Part shown: positions 60,158 through 64,000 of the stretch, in pieces
How positions within the stretch are numbered: position 1 is the stretch's first letter
How the letters are laid out: the number at the start of each line of letters is the position of its first letter
NCBI GenBank assembly: GCA_002189035.1
Contig: NEEC01000007.1
Location: forward strand, 2,728,001 to 2,792,000
Length of the DNA: 64,000 nucleotides
Origin: Utricularia gibba
Taxonomy: Eukaryota; Streptophyta; Magnoliopsida; Lamiales; Lentibulariaceae
Direction: 5' to 3'
Made by a program: the position numbers and the translations under genes
Notes under the pieces: model-generated
Told to the model about the DNA's origin: nothing
The model's database searches: none
The model's input: the letters and a program-made list of their open reading frames with translations, nothing else

Positions 60158-62654
60158 AGTTATTCGAGGATAAATTGTGAGATTCTAGTTTCAAAATAGG
60201 CATTGGATGTCACTAGTTCCCACACTTCGGAGGTTTTGCAGAATTAGTCTCCATTGATTACTGCCTATGTTGAGTGTTAAAACGATTTGGGATAATTAAT
60301 TTCAAAATAATGACGTAATTGGTATCCAATATCTTGTAAATTAGTACAATTAGTTTTCAACAATTTTATAGACACTATTGATATACATAATTTGGTAAAA
60401 ATACTCATTCTTTAACACAATTGATATAATTAATTTTCATTTATTTACATATCTGATAAATTAAATTTCCAAAAATGTTTTATAAGTATATCATTTTTAT
60501 CATTATCATTTATATAACTTTTATATTTCAAATGGAATTTTCATTAAACATTCAATCATATTGTTAAAGTAAAAAATATCCCGTTACGCAAACAATATCC
60601 TACAAATATGTGACACCAAGTAACACCCATTAACCACATTATCTATTTTTTTAAGAAAAATGAAAAATATAGAAATTATAGTGGTAAGTGTAACATTTCA
60701 TTAATATTAAAATAATGATTAAATGTGCATATTAGAAGATTTTCTCACATGTATGGATCACAAAATGAAGATTACATGACTCATGAAAGCGAATCCAATC
60801 TTGTTTCAAAAGCAAAGGAAATTATGTTATTTGTTTAAATCGTAATATGATGCAAATAGGATTTTATAACAACATTTTGAAGTTTACAAAATATGGATTT
60901 ATATAAACTCCTTAATATTTTAAATAATTATTATACTAATTATCTGCTAATGATATTTTAATTTTATAGAAAAAAAAAATATAAAATTTGTTAAGAAATC
61001 TAAAAACTAAGTGGAAAATGATCGAGTATGTAATCAATAATGTCTTTTGCTTCAAATTTCTTAAAAATGATAATTATCGTTCGTGAATAAAATGCACAAA
61101 AGATAATGTTTCATCATATGAATAATTTGTAAATAACTCAAATAGAAGTATCGATAATCCTTGAATTTTAAAAAACGTTATAGCACATTCATCTCACTGT
61201 TCTTAGAATACCAAAAACAAACTTATTAATGCCTAATTAATTCATAAAACAATTACAATCAACAACTTGTCAAGTCACAAAATAAAAAAATCTCAAAATT
61301 GAAAGGTCATTGAAGAGGAACTAGATGTAAAAATCTTAACACATAAAGTGCAACATACAATAATGAGAGTAAAAGCCACTAAACTATTTATGAATGTTTA
61401 TTGGATGTTATTGAGTGAAATACCCGAATTTGAGTTTTGATTTTAATGAGTACCATTAAACATTCTCTTTATAAGTGTCATCGAGTGTTTTTTAGTGTAA
61501 GAGTATTTCAAAAATTGTACAAAAGTGTAAGTAATATATTGATGATGAGAAGTTTTTATAAGCAATACAATTTCATAAAGGATTAAAATACATTTTATTA
61601 AAAAAGTTTATTTTAATTATGCCATTTTTTCCAAAAAGGGTAAATTGTTTGGTCAAAAGTTCCATGTTAATAAAATTATAGGATCAAATATGTTAATAAA
61701 ATTATAGAATCAAATATGTTAATAGAATAAATTTTCATGATCCAAACTGAATTTACAATATAATAATTATAGCGATTTTCTTAATAAGTATATGAAAATT
61801 TCCAAAATGATTGATATATTAAAACTATGATGGTTACTTTGTTAAAAATACGAAAACAATGAGGTTGAGATTGTCAATTCTTCATTAAATTATATTTTCA
61901 AAACTATTTAATCTATCTAATTTTCTATTAAGATTTAAATCGCTAATAGATGAATTTTTCAAAATTGTTTAGATATGTAATTCTTCATATTATATTAATT
62001 TAACAAACGTATGATTAATATATAATATTGAACATAAAATAATATTTCATATTCTAATTATTACAAATTAGAAGAAATTGTATGTAACTTTAAAAAATCA
62101 TTTATATTCATTACACAGAATATATATAGATTTATAAGATAGAGAACAAAAAAAGTATAAATATATTATTTTACAATTTTAATTTGTAAAATACATATTT
62201 TTTATTTGAGTTGATAAAATACGAAAAAAATTATAAAATACATCAATTGATGTTTTTAATTTGTAAAATATATTCTTTTGCTTTTAGTTTGTATAATATA
62301 TAATTTTATATTTTTTTGTTTACAAAATACATTTTAACATATTAAGTTTATTAATAAATGTAATTAACAATCAAAAATATATGAACACTTTTACAAAAAT
62401 ATTTTTTATGAATGATATACCTTGTGGATTATTTGAACAGTACTATATGGTTGGTTGAATAAAAAATTCTTTCTATATTTTATTTTGATTAAACTATTAG
62501 AAATGTATGAACATAACATATGAATGACTAATTCAAATATACTTAGATGATTAAATATTAAATGATGTCTCAATTTCTCTTTGATTAAATTGACTTCTTC
62601 TTCATTTCCACACTTTCCAACTATATCCTATGTTTAGTTTACTCCAAGAATTTA
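60158..62654. other. Long AT-rich intergenic region
   Basis: The 3' region of the Pth2 gene, then about 2.4 kb of highly AT-rich sequence with short direct repeats (for example ATCAAATATGTTAATA twice near 61682-61720). No gene, RNA or element with clear ends. Confidence 0.45.
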
Positions 62655-62912
62655 TTGCACGCAATTACCATGTCGAATGTTTCAATCAGTACATTCTCTG
62701 ACGGAAATATCATGAGAAATCAATATTTCAATTCTATTATATATGATTGTGAAGGCATAAAGGTGGTTCTAATGAAATCTACAATATCACTAGAATGGTT
62801 TATCAAGATTTATGAGCATGAGATAAATATAATTTTAAATTTTCATTTTATTCATATGAAAATAATATTTTATGATTTCAACACTCACAACTTCAATTTC
62901 TTATTGATTTAG
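62655..62912 (+). other. Short open frame, possibly the N-terminal piece of a plant MuDR-like transposase
   Basis: The frame reads NVSISTFSDGNIMRN, YDCEGIKVVLMKSTISLEWF, and just past its stop the bases read AELRYNFNPL and YDVYLYIIDDSMDQ in other frames. The order (a short strand with DG, a short Cys-containing strand, a hydrophobic helix, then an acidic DD stretch) recalls the N-terminal domain of plant MULE proteins. Similarity is weak and from memory. Confidence 0.3.
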
Positions 62913-63727
62913 GATGAAGCCGAGCTACGGTACAACTTCAATCCATTAAACTCACAATACGATGTATACTTGTATATTATTGACGATAGCATGGATCAAA
63001 ATGTTTCTTCTAGTTTTGTCATAAGTACAATATTTTAAGAATATGATTTTATTTTGATTTTTAACGCATTAAAACTGCAAATTTATATTATATTATATTA
63101 TATATATATATATTAAATTTTTAATATATAATGATATAAATACTTATTATAGGATTATGTAATATTTTATTAATACACACGATTCATTAAATTCACAGTT
63201 ACATTATCAATATACTAGCATGTCATGTTAATATGATGATAATATTTCTTTTTTTCATTAATGATTAACTTAAAATACTTAGATAATTGATTTTAAAAAC
63301 TAATTTATTATTAATATCAAGTTAATTTGCATAAACGAAGAATAATTTCCATGAAAATAATAATTATGAAAATAAAATTTGTAAAAAGATTTGAGGATTT
63401 TAGTAATAAAATATTGATATAAAAGTATAAACTATTTTAGATAATTAAAAAAATTAATAACTATTTAGATTAAAAAAAAATTATTAATTTACAATAGGAA
63501 AATTATTAATTTTGAGAATTGTTCCTAATTATTCATTTTTCTAATAATTTTTCATGAATAACAATTACTTAATTGATTCGATACCAATAATATTTCAATG
63601 AAAAATACTATCAAAATTTGTACAACTCGCTTTCATCGTTTTACACACAATGAGATTTAGGCTCGTTTGAGTTTCCACATCCTTAACCATTCGAGCTACA
63701 TGACGAAAACACTCCTTTCGTCAATGA

Positions 63728-64000
63728 CCCCATGGAGGAGGATTAGGAATTTTAGAGTACAACGACGATAAAAATTTAGATTATACTGTAGATACTACCA
63801 AGAGTGACTCCAATAATGAATTCAACTTGATATCAAAGGAGGTGGCTATGGCAATAGGCGCATTGCACGACGGAGACATAGGTGATGCACTCCTTGTTTG
63901 GGTAAATGACAATGAAGCAATTTTTTATGACTTGGAAGAAAGTCTCTCCATAGATTATTACAATCGAATCCCACTTAAAGATATACAACAAGCAAAGGGT
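63728..64000 (+). CDS. Open frame leaving the right edge, unidentified, acidic
   Basis: After a TGA at 63725-63727 the frame is open for 91 codons to the window end, unlike its AT-rich surroundings. It reads EYNDDKNLDYTVDTTKSDSN, VAMAIGALHDGDIGDALLVW and YNRIPLKDIQQAKG, so it is rich in Asp and Asn. It may be an internal exon of the same MuDR-like element as at 62655, or of an unrelated gene. No start, domain or splice site can be assigned with confidence. Confidence 0.3.

Noticed and set aside
1-64000. tRNA, rRNA genes and CRISPR arrays
   Set aside because: I looked for T-arm like motifs, rRNA blocks and regularly spaced repeats and saw none; tRNA detection by eye is limited.

Overview
The window is nuclear DNA of a flowering plant, most likely a eudicot. 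Genes are split by many short AT-rich GT-AG introns, long AT-rich intergenic stretches separate them, and several families are plant-specific or plant-typical (DUF1218, long-chain alcohol oxidase FAO, S-domain lectin kinase, TIP aquaporin, Dicer-like 3, NRG2-like DUF630/DUF632 protein, MYB3R, DHNA-CoA thioesterase with a peroxisomal signal). I cannot name the species. Exon boundaries were worked out by hand from splice sites, reading-frame arithmetic and recalled family sequences; no search was run.

Layout. 1-249: 5' end of a PPR gene (minus, runs off the left edge). 1169-2989: PUR5/AIR synthase (minus) with frame breaks. 2990-7680: gene-poor. 7686-11074: FAO (plus). 11250-12099: DUF1218 membrane protein (minus). 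12407-17405: NUDT3-type Nudix plus DPP III-like protein, 21 exons (minus). 17406-20866: AT-rich gap holding a complete 594-bp hAT-type MITE. 20867-23237: S-domain lectin receptor kinase (plus), one-base insertion. 23492-25472: CIR1-like zinc-knuckle protein (minus), head-to-head with an AIG2-like gamma-glutamylcyclotransferase (25718-26959, plus). 27590-28175: decayed Ran GTPase copy. 29407-30780: RSZ22-type SR splicing factor with a poly-glycine linker (minus). 32015-36270: a Dicer-like 3 gene (plus) lacking the helicase module, yet 13 exons join into an unbroken 1000-residue frame. 36503-39528: HIBCH-like crotonase (minus). 41104-41337: 51-residue membrane micropeptide (minus). 41765-42563: mS41 (IGR motif) mitoribosomal protein (minus). 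44782-47214: DUF630/DUF632 NRG2-like protein (plus). 48529-53015: MYB3R (plus). 53246-53842: DHNA-CoA thioesterase ending in SKL (minus). 57114-58008: TIP4-type aquaporin (plus). 58822-60157: peptidyl-tRNA hydrolase 2 (plus). 60158-64000: AT-rich, with possible transposase-like coding pieces and an open frame leaving the right edge.

The genes are ordinary unrelated housekeeping and signalling genes, not a cluster. The strongest candidate for something new is the helicase-less DCL3: both RNase III domains keep their acidic residues, PAZ and two dsRBDs are present, and a start codon plus small first exon sit where the helicase should be joined. Next come the 51-residue membrane protein, the hAT MITE, and single-base lesions in two otherwise well-conserved genes (PUR5 and the lectin kinase) that need to be separated from assembly error.
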